Positions 10,950 to 23,512 of a stretch of DNA of 64,000 nucleotides are shown piece by piece. Below the pieces are notes generated by a model. That model saw only the letters and a program-made list of their open reading frames with translations. It was not told where the DNA came from and did no database searches. Position 1 is the first letter of the stretch. The number at the start of each line of letters is the position of its first letter. The stretch comes from Benincasa hispida (Eukaryota; Streptophyta; Magnoliopsida; Cucurbitales; Cucurbitaceae): NCBI RefSeq assembly GCF_009727055.1, contig NC_052359.1:13912232-13976231 (forward strand), in the 5' to 3' direction. Both the position numbers and the translations under genes were made by a program.

Positions 10950-13900
10950 GAGTGAATATAAATCACACCCATCTTGAACAATAAGGAACAAAAACTTTGG
11001 ATGAAAGAGCTTTGGTGAAAATGTCTGCAAGTTGCTGATAAGACCGGATAGAAAGGAGCTTCACAATTCTTTTAACATTTTCTCGAACAAAATGGTAATC
11101 TAACTCGATGTGTTTCATTCTTTCACGAAACATAGGGTTAGTAGTAATATGAAAAGCATCATGATTATTACAAAAAATGAGAGCAGTTGAAGTAAAATGA
11201 ACTTATAACTCATTAAGTAATTGTGAGATCCAAATAATTTCACAAGTAGTAACAGCAAGAGCTCTGTATTTAGGTTCAGCTGAGGATCTAGACAGTCGAC
11301 TACTCCTTAGCCTTCTAAGAAATAAAGGAATCACCTATGAACACACAAAAGCTTGTTGTGGACTTACGAGCATCCATACAAGATGCCCAATCAGAATCTG
11401 AGTAAACCTTAAGCTGAAAATCAATACAAGGGTGAAGAAGAATCCCCTGACCTGGAGAGCCCTTCAAATATCGAATAAGATGATGGGCGGCATCAAGATG
11501 ACATTGTCAAGCTGAGAAACATATTGACTGAACTTATGAGCAACAAAAACAATATCAGGTATGGAGATAATGAGATATAAAAGTTTGTCAATCAAACAAC
11601 GATAAACAGTTGGATCTTGTAACAAAGGACCATCACCAAGAGGCAAGTGCAAATTAGGATCCATGAGGCAATTTAAAGATTGACCAGCCAAAAGACCAGT
11701 GTTTTCAAGAATCTATAGAACATAATATCGTTGAGAAATAAATATACCTTGAGCAGAACGAATCAGTTCAAGTCCCAAGAAGTAACGACGATCCCTCAAA
11801 GCCTTCAACTTAAAAGCATTATTCAAATGAACTTTAATGTCATTAATAATGTCAACAGGAGCACCCATTAATATAATATCATCAAGGTAAATAAGCAGAG
11901 TCGTAAAAGAGGCACCAGTTCCTCGAAAAAAGAAAGAATAATTGGATTTTGATTGTTTAAAACCAAGAAAGAACAAGGCATTTGAGAGCTTTGTCAAACC
12001 ATTAGCAAGAAGCCTATTTGAGACCATATATAGACTTATGTAACTGACAAACTAAGCGCTCCCCTTGAATTGCAACAATATTATGTTTATATCAAAGGGG
12101 CAAGTCTATATAAACCTCTTCTAGAAGATCACCATCCAAGAATGCATTATTCACATCAAGTTGTGCTAAAGGCCAAATATAAGAAACTGCAAGAGTGAGT
12201 AAGACTTTGACACTAACCATTTTGGCGATTGGTGAAAAAGTCTCAATGTAATCAAGGCCTTCTTGTTGAGTGTATCCTTTTGCAATCAAGCTAGCTTTGT
12301 AACGCTCAATGGTGCCATCAAAATGATATTTAACTTTAATATATCCACTTGTATCCAATGGAGTGTTGACCTGAGGCAGGAGGAACAACTGTCCATGTAT
12401 GATTATTCTCCATAACAGTTAATTCACATTTCATAGTTTGTTGCCAATGAGGGAGGTGACAACCTGATGGAAAAACTAAGGCTCATAAGAAGCAGAAATC
12501 TATAGAACAAAATTTTGATAGTCATTAGACAAGTGAGTATAAGATAAACAACTGTGTAAAGGATACTTTGTAGAAGTGACAACACTTGAGATCATGACAT
12601 CTTGGGATAGTAACATGTTAAAATAATAATCCCTAAGTAAGAGGGATGTTTTGTAATCCGAGAAGATTTTCTAACATCTACCTGTTCTATAGCCCGAGAA
12701 GATTCAAAAATAGGCAACCCAATATCATTCGACATAATACCATCAGTACTAGAGCTTACTACATCATTATCATGAACAACATCCAAGGAAGGAATAAAAT
12801 GAGAATGATCATCCACTATGGTGAAAAAATATCAATGGCCATCATGAGAAAGATGTTGATAAGATCCCTATATATCACAGTGCATTAGTTCAAAAATATC
12901 AGAAGCAACAAAATATTAGAAGCAACATAATTGTGTGATACAAAAGATAGTTTCTTTTGTTTGGTTAAAGGGTACAAAACAAGGAGAATAAAAATTCTTG
13001 GGATCAATATGAATCACATCCTTAAGAGCGGTCATATGTTTAACAGAAGGATTGCCAAGATGACAATTTCAAGTATCAAAAGTAACAACAGGACAAGTAA
13101 CATACGAAATAGAATCAACATCTACTAACGGAAGTTGGAATGTCCAAAAAATACAATCCATGAGCAACATTAGCCCTGCTAATCATTGTCGAAGAAGATT
13201 TGTCCTGAATTACACAAAAATCACCAACAAACTTGGCTGTAAGACGTAGCTAATGGGTTAAAGCACCGATGGATATTGAAGGTAAAAGTGGGAATGTATA
13301 AAACATTAATCAGTATAATGTGTTCATTGAGACATATATCACCTACAAATTCAATATTAACTCAAGAACAATTAGGCAATGAAACAGACATCTCTAAAAT
13401 AGCCGTTAAATCATGGAAATATTTGTGAGATCGAAAAATATGGCTTGAGACATCCAAGTCTAAAATTCAATTGTCAGTCATAGATTGAAAAAAAGAAATA
13501 GACAAGCATATACCTGCAACATGAAGAGTGCTCTGACTAGTTTCTGAGGAGGCTGCTTTAGTCAAACGAGTCTATAACATAGCTAAGAGGTTTTGACACT
13601 GCTCAGTACTGAAAGAAGTCATAGGATCAACTGAAACAGAAGAACAAATTATGGTTGCTGATGAAATGGAGGATTTTGTCGCTTTAGAAGATGATGAAGG
13701 AGTAGAATGTTGATTACTACATTCACGATAACCAAACGGATATCATGGGGTTTATAACGCTTGTCTGTGATATGCCTTGGAATGTTACAATATGTGCATA
13801 TTGAACTATCTTGACGTCTATTATGTCTAGTGGAGTTTTGTGGCTTCGAATACTGAGTATTTGGGGAAGATGATGTATTCTTAACAACAAAGGCCGCAGG

Positions 13901-14583
13901 AATTTGAGACATATGGAAGGAGATAGAAACAGAGCGTTGTTCAACTTCTTGAGTAACAAACAACTTGAGCAAAAAAGTCATTCAATCCCATGAGGAAGCA
14001 CATCACTTATTTAGTTTGATAAAAATCAGTCAGATTTTTCACTCCTCCACAAGTGTGCCACAGGTGCACAAGGGGTGATAAGAGGCCAATTCATGCCATA
14101 AGGTCTTCAACCAAGTGAAACAAGTCTTTGTAGATTGTTGGTCCTGTGTCAAATCGGAGAGATCTCGACATAATTGAAAAATTCCTGGTCGTTTCTTCCT
14201 CTGGTAACGTTCTTAAAGTTCCTCCTAAATGTCTTTGGCATTGTTAAAATACAAAAGACTTGCATATATTTCTTTAAAAATCGAATTGAGAATCCACGCT
14301 ATAACAACATGGTTCCATATAATCCAAGAATGATATTGAGAAGAATCGTGATCTAGTTTGGAAATAGTTCCATCAACGAAGCCAATTTTGTTCTTCACTG
14401 TGGAGCAATAATCATTGATCGACTCCACGAAACATAGTTGTTGTCAGTGAGTAGATCTGAAACCAAAATGAAACTTGTGTTGTTTGTGTGGTGAAGGTGG
14501 TAGGGATCCAAATAATTGTTGATAGTCGGTTGAGAAGGGGCAGATGCGAACGAAATCGGATTCAATAGTTCGTCGTCTGCCAT
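10950..14583 (-). pseudogene. Copia gag-pol polyprotein relic
   Basis: Read on the minus strand, domains appear in Copia order. The gag start is at 14583 (MADDELLNPIS, then FILVSDLLTDNNYVSWSRSM). A zinc knuckle near 13800 reads CTYCNIPRHITDKRYKPH, with the last Cys changed to Arg. The integrase region at 12.9-13.6 kb is badly decayed. RT follows at 12092-12388 ([27 protein letters not shown]) and 11713-12027 with YLDD in place of YVDD. RNase H lies at 11.0-11.7 kb (LYLIISIPDIVF; then HIELDYHFVRE, ADIFTKALSS). Many stops and frameshifts separate the blocks. The short LTRs at 15002-15126 and 8187-10931 delimit this element. Confidence 0.9.
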
Positions 14584-14635
14584 TAACCATATGGCAAAAC
14601 AGCCTCACCTGAAGAAAAAAAACTTTGCCTGAAGC

Positions 14636-14690
14636 GAAAAAAAAAAAAAGAAAGAAAGAAAGAAAAGAAAAGAAAAGAAAACAAAGAATG
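14636..14690. repeat. GA-rich microsatellite (aaag/aaaag)n
   Basis: Runs of a followed by (aaag)n and (aaaag)n units, in the leader region between the primer site and gag of the minus-strand Copia element. Confidence 0.7.
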
Positions 14691-15189
14691 TAAGATTGAA
14701 CACAAAACGACCGAGGTTGACTTTGCTAGAACAACGGTGTTCGCGAGAGAGTCGACGTGAATCGAGGGATGAAACAGCGTTAGAAACTGAAGCTAACGCT
14801 GATACCAACAAGTTTCAGGCTAAAATGCTTCGAGTTCTGTGAAGAATGCGATCTGAAGAAGTTCTGCAGAAGTCGAAGTAGAGACGAAGGAATTCCTGTC
14901 AGCGGCAGAGACTACAGTAAAGACGTCGACAACAGTGGCGATGGAAACGGAAGCAGCGTGGCGACGACAGGATTAGACAGAGCCACACTTTAATACCATT
15001 TTAGCCAATCTGATTTTCCTCAATATTTTATTATTCAATCGATTGATACAATAAATGGTAGAAAACAAACCAATAGGGAAATTACAAGACTACCCTTAAC
15101 ATGAAAAAGACAAGACTACCCTTTTAAGCCAGAGATTAAGGTCACTTTTCTTCGAGAAAAAACGAAATAAAACCATGATAATTTGAAAA

Positions 15190-15600
15190 ATGAACTCATT
15201 TGATTATATTTGGTGTTGTTTTTATTTAGTTGTGTTTCATACCCCTACTGACATCTAGGGCCTACTTCCAAATCTATAATAAAAAAAATGTAAATGAATT
15301 GACAAAGAAAGGGTGTTCATCCCAATTATATTTGGAAATTATGCCGATACTGTTGCCGTTATTATTATTTTTACAACATGAGAATTATGAATTTGTCACA
15401 TCTACTGCTATCATTGTCCTTTAAGGTTAAAGAGTAATAGTGACGGTATTAGTAAATATGACAGTTTCATAATTCTAAATAAACGTGATCAAAAGAAATT
15501 CAATTACATTTGTGATTGTGGCCCATTACAATTGATCTATCACCATTCCAATAATACCAAATTTTATTAGGGATTGATAAATGTGACCTAAATGGTAAAA
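15190..15600. repeat. Degenerate copy of an inverted-repeat element family
   Basis: Segments such as 'gaattatgaatttgtcacat', 'atgacagtttcataattcta' and 'attacatttgtgattgtgg' recur in both arms of the fold-back element at 42500-43375. It lies just 3' of the CASP-like gene. Ends are not sharply defined. Confidence 0.5.
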
Positions 15601-15717
15601 TTTGAATAGTAAAGAGAAAATTAAATAACAACACAACAACAAAAATACATTGGTAAATCCTATAAAGTCCATAGAAGGCCCTCAAATACAGGAAAATTAT
15701 TGGGGAAATGAAGGCAT

Positions 15718-17463
15718 CTAATTGGTTTGTTGAGAAGAAATTAGAGGAGGATGAAAGACACTAAAAGCTCTAAAAGCAGAGATGATAGCCAGGATAAAGA
15801 AGCAAGCAAATCCTAAAGCTTGAAAAATGAGAGCCATTTTCATGTTGTTGCAGAACTTGCCATATGAGCTACATGCTTCACTCCATGAAACTTCTCTATC
15901 TCCATTGTAAGCTAAGTATAATATCTCCCCTACCGCCGCACCCGATGTCACCATCAAATAAGCCACAATCTAAACCACCACGATGCATTTTAAGCAACAT
16001 TCATCTTTTTTAGCTTAGTAAATCACAAGCAAATAAGTTTAAAATATTTTTAAAAAGGAAAGGTGAATGAACGTGACGATCAAAGCTATAAAGATTGACG
16101 TAAATGGATATACAATTACCGTTGAGAGTCGCACAATAAATTTTTTGGACCTATGAATGGATATACGATTAACAAAACATTATTTGAATTATTGTTGAGA
16201 ATTGGTAGGATAGAAAAACAATTTATCTTCTTTTAATATGGTGTAAGAACTTATGAATGGTTTTACAGTAAAGAAAAAAGTTTTAAAATGAATTGAATTA
16301 TTTGTTGAGAATCACATTGAAAAAAAATAAAAAAAACAATCCGATACATAACTACTAGGAAGAACCCTATCTTCTTTTACTTTTAATATAGTAAAGAAGA
16401 AGAAAAAAATGAATTGAATTGAATTATTAAAAAATATATATATTATTTAGCTGAATTATTGTTGAGAATCTCAAGTGGTAAATAATTTAATATATGATTA
16501 TTAAGAACATGAACAATACTTAGGTGTAGCGATAATATGCTCTCTATCTTTATAGCAACATAAAAAAGATAATTTTTTAATTTATTTAAAAAAGAGACTT
16601 ATCATGTGACACTTTTTAATTGAGTGTAATGGTAGGTGTAGCTTGTGCTACACCTAAATTTTTTCTCTAAGAATACTATTTTTTTAATAATAATTGAACA
16701 CTATTTTATCATGCGATTCGATATCCAACCTATAACTTATGAAAAGAAAAATAATGTTAATCATTATTGAATTAGGTTCATTTTGGCATCAAACTAAACT
16801 TAACTCAGGGTCCGAAGTTGAATACCCGGCCCATGAAGCTGTACTTAAAAAAAAAAAAAAAAAGGTTCACTTTACAAAGAACGCTACTTCTCTTAAACCT
16901 ATGAATGGATGTACGAAAAGTAAAATCTTAATTGAATTAATTGTTGAGAATCAGACGTGAGAAGATAGGAAACGAGCAATTCTATCTTCTTTGAATGGAA
17001 AAAGTAAATAAATATTTCGAAAAAAAAAAAAAAAAAAAAAGTGACCTGCAAGAGATACCATTCAATTGAGATGTAAGACATGTTCTAGTAATTATTGAAA
17101 GGAAATTCAAAAACCTGATCGGAAACGAAGAAGACCCAAGCCTTTACTAAGAACCACCGGAAGCAAGAAACAACGGCAGCGAGAAAAGCGTAGGTGGCGG
17201 CGATGGCGGATATGCAAACCAAGTACCTGAAACAGACAAGAAATTAAACGAAGAAACAACAACCCCATTAAGAAGATTTGAAGAAATTTCTTGGTTAATT
17301 ACTTGAGGCCACTCAGATTATGAAACTCTAAGTTGCCATAATCTGGGTTATCTTGTCGGTTGGTGACAGTGAGCCACAGAGCTGCGATGCTCAAAGGAAC
17401 AGAGCATAGTCTCAAAGAGAAATCAACAAGTTTGATGGGTGAAGAATTGTTGGGTTCTGCCAT
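15718..17463 (-). CDS. CASP-like membrane protein, CASPL2 type (3 exons)
   Basis: Exons on the minus strand are 17463-17303, 17226-17115 and 15969-15718. All introns are GT-AG, exon lengths 161+112+252 give 174 codons plus stop, and phases fit. The protein has the CASP/MARVEL-like layout of four membrane segments: about residues 13-33 ([20 protein letters not shown]), 55-76, 92-112 ([20 protein letters not shown]) and 136-156. The conserved Arg of TM1 (SLRLC) and the Asp just before TM3 (VSDQ) are present, as is the CASPL2-type block [20 protein letters not shown]. CASPs scaffold Casparian-strip membrane domains; CASPLs are plasma-membrane proteins of mostly unknown role. It appears full-length and intact. 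Intron 2 (1.15 kb) contains MITE-like palindromes and A-runs. Closest by memory to Arabidopsis CASPL2A/2D; the subfamily letter is uncertain. Confidence 0.92.
16517..16665. repeat. Small inverted-repeat element in intron 2 of the CASP-like gene
   Basis: TTAGGTGTAGC near 16520 is inverted at 16649-16662 (GCTACACCTAA), giving about 145 bp with inverted ends. The right end is itself a perfect short palindrome, TAGGTGTAGC-ttgt-GCTACACCTA. The same TTAGGTGTAGCTTG sequence recurs at 18191, downstream of the family member in the next intergenic region. MITE class unknown. Confidence 0.5.
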
Positions 17464-17596
17464 TTCTAGTGATCTGCTGAAAATTTTTAAGCTAAATTTT
17501 GATGGTTTTGTTGAAGAAGGGGATGAGAAAGTGGGGAGATGAAGCCAAGTGTGAAATGAAAGTTGAGAAATTATTATTTTTCAACTTTTTTTATTT

Positions 17597-17606
17597 CCTT
17601 TTATGG
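17597..17606 (-). promoter_or_regulatory. CArG-box / TATA-like sequence upstream of the CASP-like gene
   Basis: On the minus strand CCATAAAAGG fits the CArG consensus CC(A/T)6GG exactly and lies about 135 bp upstream of the start codon. It could be a MADS-box site or simply the TATA region; sequence alone cannot decide. Confidence 0.3.
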
Positions 17607-17806
17607 AGTGAGGAGTGGATTAGTGGATTAGTGGAGTAGTGGGCTCTTCTTTTTCTTTTGCCTTTTTCTGTATTGGAATGATAGATTTGTGTTTGGTTTT
17701 GGGATTATCTTTGAATGAAATGGGGTGTTGGTGTTGTCTTTTGATGAGGCTTCAACTTCAAGCCAACCTCTTTTTTCTTTTATTTTTAGAAATGAGTTAC
17801 AAGTCG

Positions 17807-17995
17807 GGAAAATTATTTCAAATGTTAAAACTATTGAAAATATTTATAAAATATAACAAAATTTTAGAACTATCAATGATAGACGCTGATAGATACAGAT
17901 AGAAGTTTATCAATATCTATCAACGTCTATCATGGATAATTCTAAAATTTTGTTATATCTCGTAAATATTTTGGTTTATTTTTCTATATTTAAAA
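17807..17995. mobile_element. Palindromic MITE with TATCTATCA-type core
   Basis: Left arm 'aaaattatttcaaatgtta..ttgaaaatatt' and 'aacaaaattttagaac' is mirrored by 'ttctaaaattttgtta..gtaaatatttt' on the right around a core of 'gatagac' and 'tatcaacgtctatca' motifs. A relative lies at 25111-25316. The family is non-coding. Confidence 0.6.
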
Positions 17996-20142
17996 ACATA
18001 CCTAATTATAATTTTTTTTATGTGTTTTCTATTGTGTTTCACACGATTTTTGTTTATTAATTTTATGTTTTTTTTTTTAAGTTTGATGTGTAGGTGTTAG
18101 AGCTTATGTCTAGTGGACTTTTAAGCAAATTCATAAAGCATCGTGTCAAATATATAATTAATAAGTCTAGAAGGCCATATAAAATGAGTTTAGGTGTAGC
18201 TTGCTCCTCCTTCCTCTACACACCAAAAATTAATTTTTTTTAAATAAATGAGTTGCCACATGGCATTGTTTAATTCGATGCGGCCTAGATACACAAGTTT
18301 TGTCCTATATAAATATGATTGTGAATTAGGGGGAAAAAGAGGCTTAAAGATTTATAGAACACACTAGGATAAATAATTTTAGTATGTTTGGAGAGAATAT
18401 GTCAAATTTCACGCTAGATAAACTATAAGAACTTCAATGTTTAGCGCAATCAAGACCATAATCTTCTAGAGCATCCACACAATTGAAACCCTAGATTGAA
18501 TTAAAAAATGCTTGACCTGCAACAAGCTAGTAGAGCTCTATCAAATCAAGTGGATTCGGATGGAGAGTAACATATCTAGTCAACTAAATTAATAGGAGTG
18601 GTATAATTTTGTTAGAAACTAAGTGTGTTCCACAAAATGATTTGTGGTTGTGCTTTATCTAGTTTTGTTCGGGACCTTGATAAGTGCAAGTTCTCATAGG
18701 CAAATGGATGAGGAGAGGTTCAAGGTGGTGTTTTGTTTAAGTGGGAGCAGATTGTTAAGTGTAAATGAAATTCTTAGATTATTTAAGGAAGGGAAAGATT
18801 CATGATATATAAGTAAAGACAATTATCTTCATTAGTACAAAACCTTTTAGAAATTTTAAAAACAAGGTTATGAGAGTTTACGCTGAAAGTAGACAATATC
18901 TTATCACAGGTGAAGGTTCTGCTGCCCTCTATCAACTATGAATCTAGTTTTAGTACTCAAGAAGTCAATAGTTTGTATTGGGCTATTTGAGATTAAAAGA
19001 TTAGGTTATGGTACTTGGAAGCAACTTATTATTAAAATTTGTATGTATTTTTTAGAAGTTTTTTTTTTTTGTCACAAATCATTTGGTAGAGTTGTTAAAA
19101 TATCAACAATATCTATTTGTAATTTTATAATGTCTTCCTATTTGATTGATTATTACTTCTTTTTCATTGATAACTTGGAAAGGAATAAACCCATAATTAT
19201 ATTATTAAGAGAAAAAAAAACAATTTAGGCAATAATTAAAAGTCAATGTCTAAGTCAATAGTACATGACATATAAAGAGATGTATTAGTTTGTTCAATGT
19301 CCTCAAAATGACAAAGGGGTTAGTAGAAATTTAGAATTTCCCCAAAAAAGAACAAGAAATAGCAATTTCATCAAATGTTAAATAGAAATTTTGATTTTGG
19401 AAGTTTATTTCCCTCATCCTAAAACAAAAGTTTTTCTTGACATGCATCTAATTATTTAAAATATTTTCCATCAAGTTCATTTAATAATTCAATTACTTCT
19501 ATACAACTCACATGCACCTTATCTCCCTCTTTCTCCATTGAAAATGATAAGAGAATAATAAAGATATTTTATTAAAGTAAATAGACTAAATTGTTGATTA
19601 TTTTAGTCTTGTAATTTTGTTTTTAAACTTTAAATCAACAATCAATTAATTTAATTTGTGATATTTTTGTGTCATCACTCTAAACATGCTTTCAATCATT
19701 CGAAATGAATTTATAATCTTTTAAACTAAGTTTCACGACTAAAATTTGGAATTGAGATACCAAAATTGGAATAGGTATGTATAAAAGCTTGAAAAGCAAT
19801 ATAGAATTTACACCCTAAAATAAAGTAGAAAAATTACAATAGCTGAAGTAAATATACTATAAAATGGTTCATGTGAAAAAAAATAGCAGCACTTCTTATG
19901 GAGATTGATTAGCCACATAGATTAAGGCATCAGAAAAGCCTCTCCCCCCTATGAGCTGAAAGAATGGTATTTTACAATTACTATCTATTTACTCTCATAT
20001 TAAAAAAAAATCCCAACAAAATTTTCTTAAATTCAACTTAATCCATCTTTAAATCCACACTTTGTTTATATTTCTCTTGAGAACCCCATGAAATTATCTT
20101 CGTGTTTCCTTCTAAGCTTGTTCAAAAAAGTTACGTTGCTTA
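17996..20142. other. Gene-free spacer between the CASP-like and galactosyltransferase genes
   Basis: AT-rich DNA with no recognised coding family. The frame at 18938-19228 has no known domain. The last part, toward 20142, should include the 3' UTR of the galactosyltransferase gene, but no clear poly(A) signal was identified. Confidence 0.5.
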
Positions 20143-23100
20143 TCAGAAAACTGCACTCAGCAAGGCATTCTCCCCCTCACCGCAGCGGCGGTGAACCTCC
20201 TTCATTCGCTCTGCTGATTTGCATATCCCACTGCAACTCCAGTCGAACGACGCGATGCAAATGTTTCCTGCTTGAGCCTTCCACTCACAATCTGTTTTAA
20301 ACAACTGACATCATAAAAATTCCACGACAATTCCCGGAATAGAGATTATCACATCGACGTTATGTCAAGCCATACAGAAGGGAAGCATGTGACAACTAAA
20401 TGAACTAAAGAACTCGCTTTTCTGATGCAAATGAACAAGTCCCAAGCCTGTGATGCTCAACGATGTAAAAATATAGTAGACCCTTCATCTCTCTGTTCCT
20501 AAGAGCGAAAAAAAACCGAAAACTAAATAACGGAAGGAAAGTAATGAATTGTACCAGGTGGGGTGCCACAACATAATCTCCGGTCATCAATATGCTCCAC
20601 GTCCAATCCAATAAACCAAGAACCCAACGAAACATCCTCGTTCGCGTACTTGTGAAGTATATGCCTATACAATGATTGTTCTGAGATCCGGCTCTTTTAT
20701 CTAATTCATAACATGAAGAGAAAAATGGAGCATCTGTCTTTGTAAAACAAGAAAACATACTGGTTGATTGATATGTAAGTTGCTAAATCCTTTGAAATGG
20801 CATAAAGTTGCCCTGTCGCATGACGGAAGTACTTGTTTCCTTCCTCTCCAAATTTCCAGTACTCGGGTTCGTGGTATCTGACTCCTCTGATGATGATATA
20901 AACCAGGATGAGGCATTTAATTGACACAAAATAGCAACTTACATTGGAAACCTCAGAACAATCAACTTACTTTTGTGCGAGCACAGGACCAGATTTCATG
21001 CATCCCATGTACACCCGGGACTTTGACCGATGTCTAGCTAAAGTTGATCCAAGTGTTGCTGCAGACAAATGTAAAAAATTGAGTGAGGAAAAGGGAGATG
21101 AATAGATACACTTGATCTTGGGTATATGAACATAAATCTCATAAAGATGGCAATCGTAGCAAAATCTTGTTTTCTTTCTGATCAAAACCAAGCTTCAGTT
21201 TTATTACAACTTCATGAAGGGAAACACTTGCCACAGACCACCAATAATTGTCATCTTTAGAAAGTACATTTGAAAAGTATATACAAACAAACTCATAGTT
21301 TTTGTTGGTTCTTTCTTTCCAGGTCTTTTATGGGTTGGGTATGGCCGGGTGGGTAGTGAATTAGAAAGGAAAAGGAACAAAAGACGCCGTAAGCTTCAAT
21401 GTATATCTACATCTGCATATTACCTATGTTGACATGCACATCATCGTCAACCTTGACATAAAAATCAGCGTCCCACAATGCAACAGCCGTAGCAAAGTAA
21501 GCTTTCGTCTTGGCTGACAATTCAAGGTAACCTTCGACGTGATCCTTCCCCAAAAATAACAAATAAAACATGTCAGCTTCCATTCCTCAAACAAAATATC
21601 ACAAAACAGGATTTTATTTATAGCCAATATATACGAAGAAGTAAAATGAAGGCACTATAAGAATGAGGAAGCCAGTACCAGCCTCATAAAATCACCGTGC
21701 CTTTTGTCCTCGGCTTCAATAGCTCTATCGAGAATACCACCCGGTGTAGTACTATCAACAAACAAAAAAAATGGCATGTGTTTTGTAATCCTAATCTATG
21801 CTTTAAAATTACTTTTAAAATTGTGACTAATTTGATTATAAGTTTCCCAGCATTAGAAAATAAGTCAATCAACTTCAGCCCAACCGCCATTTTCTTTCTC
21901 AATAAGATCAAGTTACCAAAAGGTAAAGATTTCACTCTAAATAACTTCAAATTTTTATAGAGTCTAAGCACCTGTGACCAATTACAAAGCGGACAACGAT
22001 GCCTTTTTCTTCTTCAAGCATTTTTCTTTTATCACCTATTTGTAAACAGAACCAAAGTGAAAAAAATTTAGAACATAGATCAAGGATCAAAGGAAAAGAT
22101 CTGAAAATGTAGGTGATAGATAGCCAAACCTTGAGGCATCCAAGTAGCACGAACGGAGTCCCGACGCTTCCGACTACTAAATGCAGTATTGATACCTACG
22201 ACCATTACATATTTCCTTTTATGAACTGATTCAGAAAGTTTAACATTTTCCATCAATGGAGAACCGTTAAGAATAGAATCCTGTGCAGCTCTTGCAGCAG
22301 CTAATTCCATCTCCAAACTTGAAATTGTTTTATCCAAAGTCCTGCATTTCGTACCAGTAACAAATTAGCTGATTTTCAACTAAAACCAATAACCAAGTGA
22401 CAAGTTACGATATTAGCTTACTGTATAGCGTTATGAGTCTTGGAAACTTCTCCCAGAATGTCTTTCGACTCATTGTTTCCATCTTTCTGAAGAAGGAAGC
22501 TAACTTATCAAACAGCAGTAAACTAAGAGGACTTTTCATAATGCTAAAAGAACAGTTATCAAAAAACTTTTCTTTGCCCTATTCTAAAAAGGTTAAAAAT
22601 GTATTAATCCAATTTAGGTGACGATAACTCACAGTTGATGAGTTACAACCCTCAGATACCATCTTTAACCTCTCTTCTTCAGACTCTGTTGAACCTCCTG
22701 GCATATTTTCAACTTCAGGCACAGCCCACATTCTGTGTCCCCAAAATAAATCTAATTAGTTTCCACAATATTTTCCTTTAGAAATCTTCAATCCAAAATA
22801 CAACTTGCTCTGTATATAAAATAGACGAACGGCTAAATCTCAGTAGATCGTAGCTATAAAGCCAATCTACCCTAAACCGATTTCGGTCCACAATCTACAA
22901 ACAAATGATTCTATCCATCACTCAGCAAGAGTTACATTACAAGACAGCCCCGGCGACCACCACCACGAGAGCTTCGCCGTGGTTTGGGCAGTCCAATACA
23001 TACACAAACATAATTGAATAAAAATAGAAAGGAAAAACAGATAAAATGATTCATGCCCATTGTAAAAAGTAAGGTCTAAAACATCAGCACAGATTCAACA

Positions 23101-23462
23101 ACATTAATTCCAGTAATGATTTTAAAACAATAAAGCAAATGGAAAAGGGGGAAAAGACCAGCAGATCCAATTACAAAAGCAATCATTGCCATCCAGTTAC
23201 TTTTCAGATCATCACAGAAAAAACACTCTTTTTTCCTTTTCAAGATGTCTCAGTACAAAAGAAATAAAAACCACTCCACCCCATCAAACAAAATGAATTA
23301 AACAAGAACAAGAATCAAGTGGCAATGGAATTGAGAGAAATGAGACCTATCAGAGAAGAGCATTCCAGCACAAAAGCATCCAATACAAAACAGAAAAGTC
23401 CATTTACGAGAAACAGAGCTCCTCGTACTTGGCTCAAATCCTCCTCTGCTCTTCCACGACAT
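20143..23462 (-). CDS. Probable beta-1,3-galactosyltransferase (GT31), 11 exons
   Basis: Minus-strand exons: 23462-23347, 22732-22633, 22486-22422, 22341-22130, 22035-21972, 21751-21679, 21544-21424, 21058-20971, 20886-20761, 20664-20555, 20291-20143. All junctions are GT-AG; total 1,224 nt, 407 aa, close to Arabidopsis B3GALT2-like proteins. Residues 1-20 are cytosolic, 21-37 ([17 protein letters not shown]) form a type II signal anchor, and the DUF4094 region follows with [18 protein letters not shown]. The Galactosyl_T domain runs from [20 protein letters not shown] to the end, with the DxD metal/UDP-sugar motif at 243-245 (VKVDDDVHV), YEPSYW-type [29 protein letters not shown] and a Cys-rich C terminus. 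Role by family: transfer of beta-1,3-galactose to glycans in the Golgi, probably arabinogalactan-protein or N-glycan decoration. Intact; no frame damage. Confidence 0.95.
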
Positions 23463-23486
23463 AATCTTCTTCTTTTTCTTCCCCCT

Positions 23487-23512
23487 TTCTTCTTCTTCTT
23501 CTTCAAACCACA
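23487..23512. repeat. (CTT)n / (GAA)n microsatellite in the 5' leader of the galactosyltransferase gene
   Basis: Purine-rich GAAGAAGAAG on the transcribed strand just upstream of the start codon at 23462. Such GA-rich leaders are common in plant genes. A four-codon upstream frame, ATG GTG GCT TGA, lies at 23535-23524. Confidence 0.6.

Larger units (their letters stand above)
8187..15126 (-). mobile_element. Minus-strand Copia retrotransposon with short LTRs, split by a MULE
   Basis: The 5' LTR (15002-15126, about 125 bp) and the 3' LTR (8187-8299 plus 10919-10931, about 126 bp) match closely, sharing for example 'tcaatattttattattcaat' and 'ataaatggtagaaaacaaac'. On the minus strand the 5' LTR is followed by AATGGTATTAAAGTG (14986-15000), a degenerate initiator-Met tRNA primer site (family form TGGTATCAGAGC). 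A purine-rich GAGGGAGAG tract precedes the 3' LTR. The interior holds the Copia polyprotein remains at 10950-14583. No clean target duplication is visible at the outer ends. Confidence 0.8.

Noticed and set aside
20405..20758. 117-codon minus-strand frame
   Set aside because: It covers exon 10 of the galactosyltransferase in a different frame plus intron sequence; the spliced frame is the coherent one.
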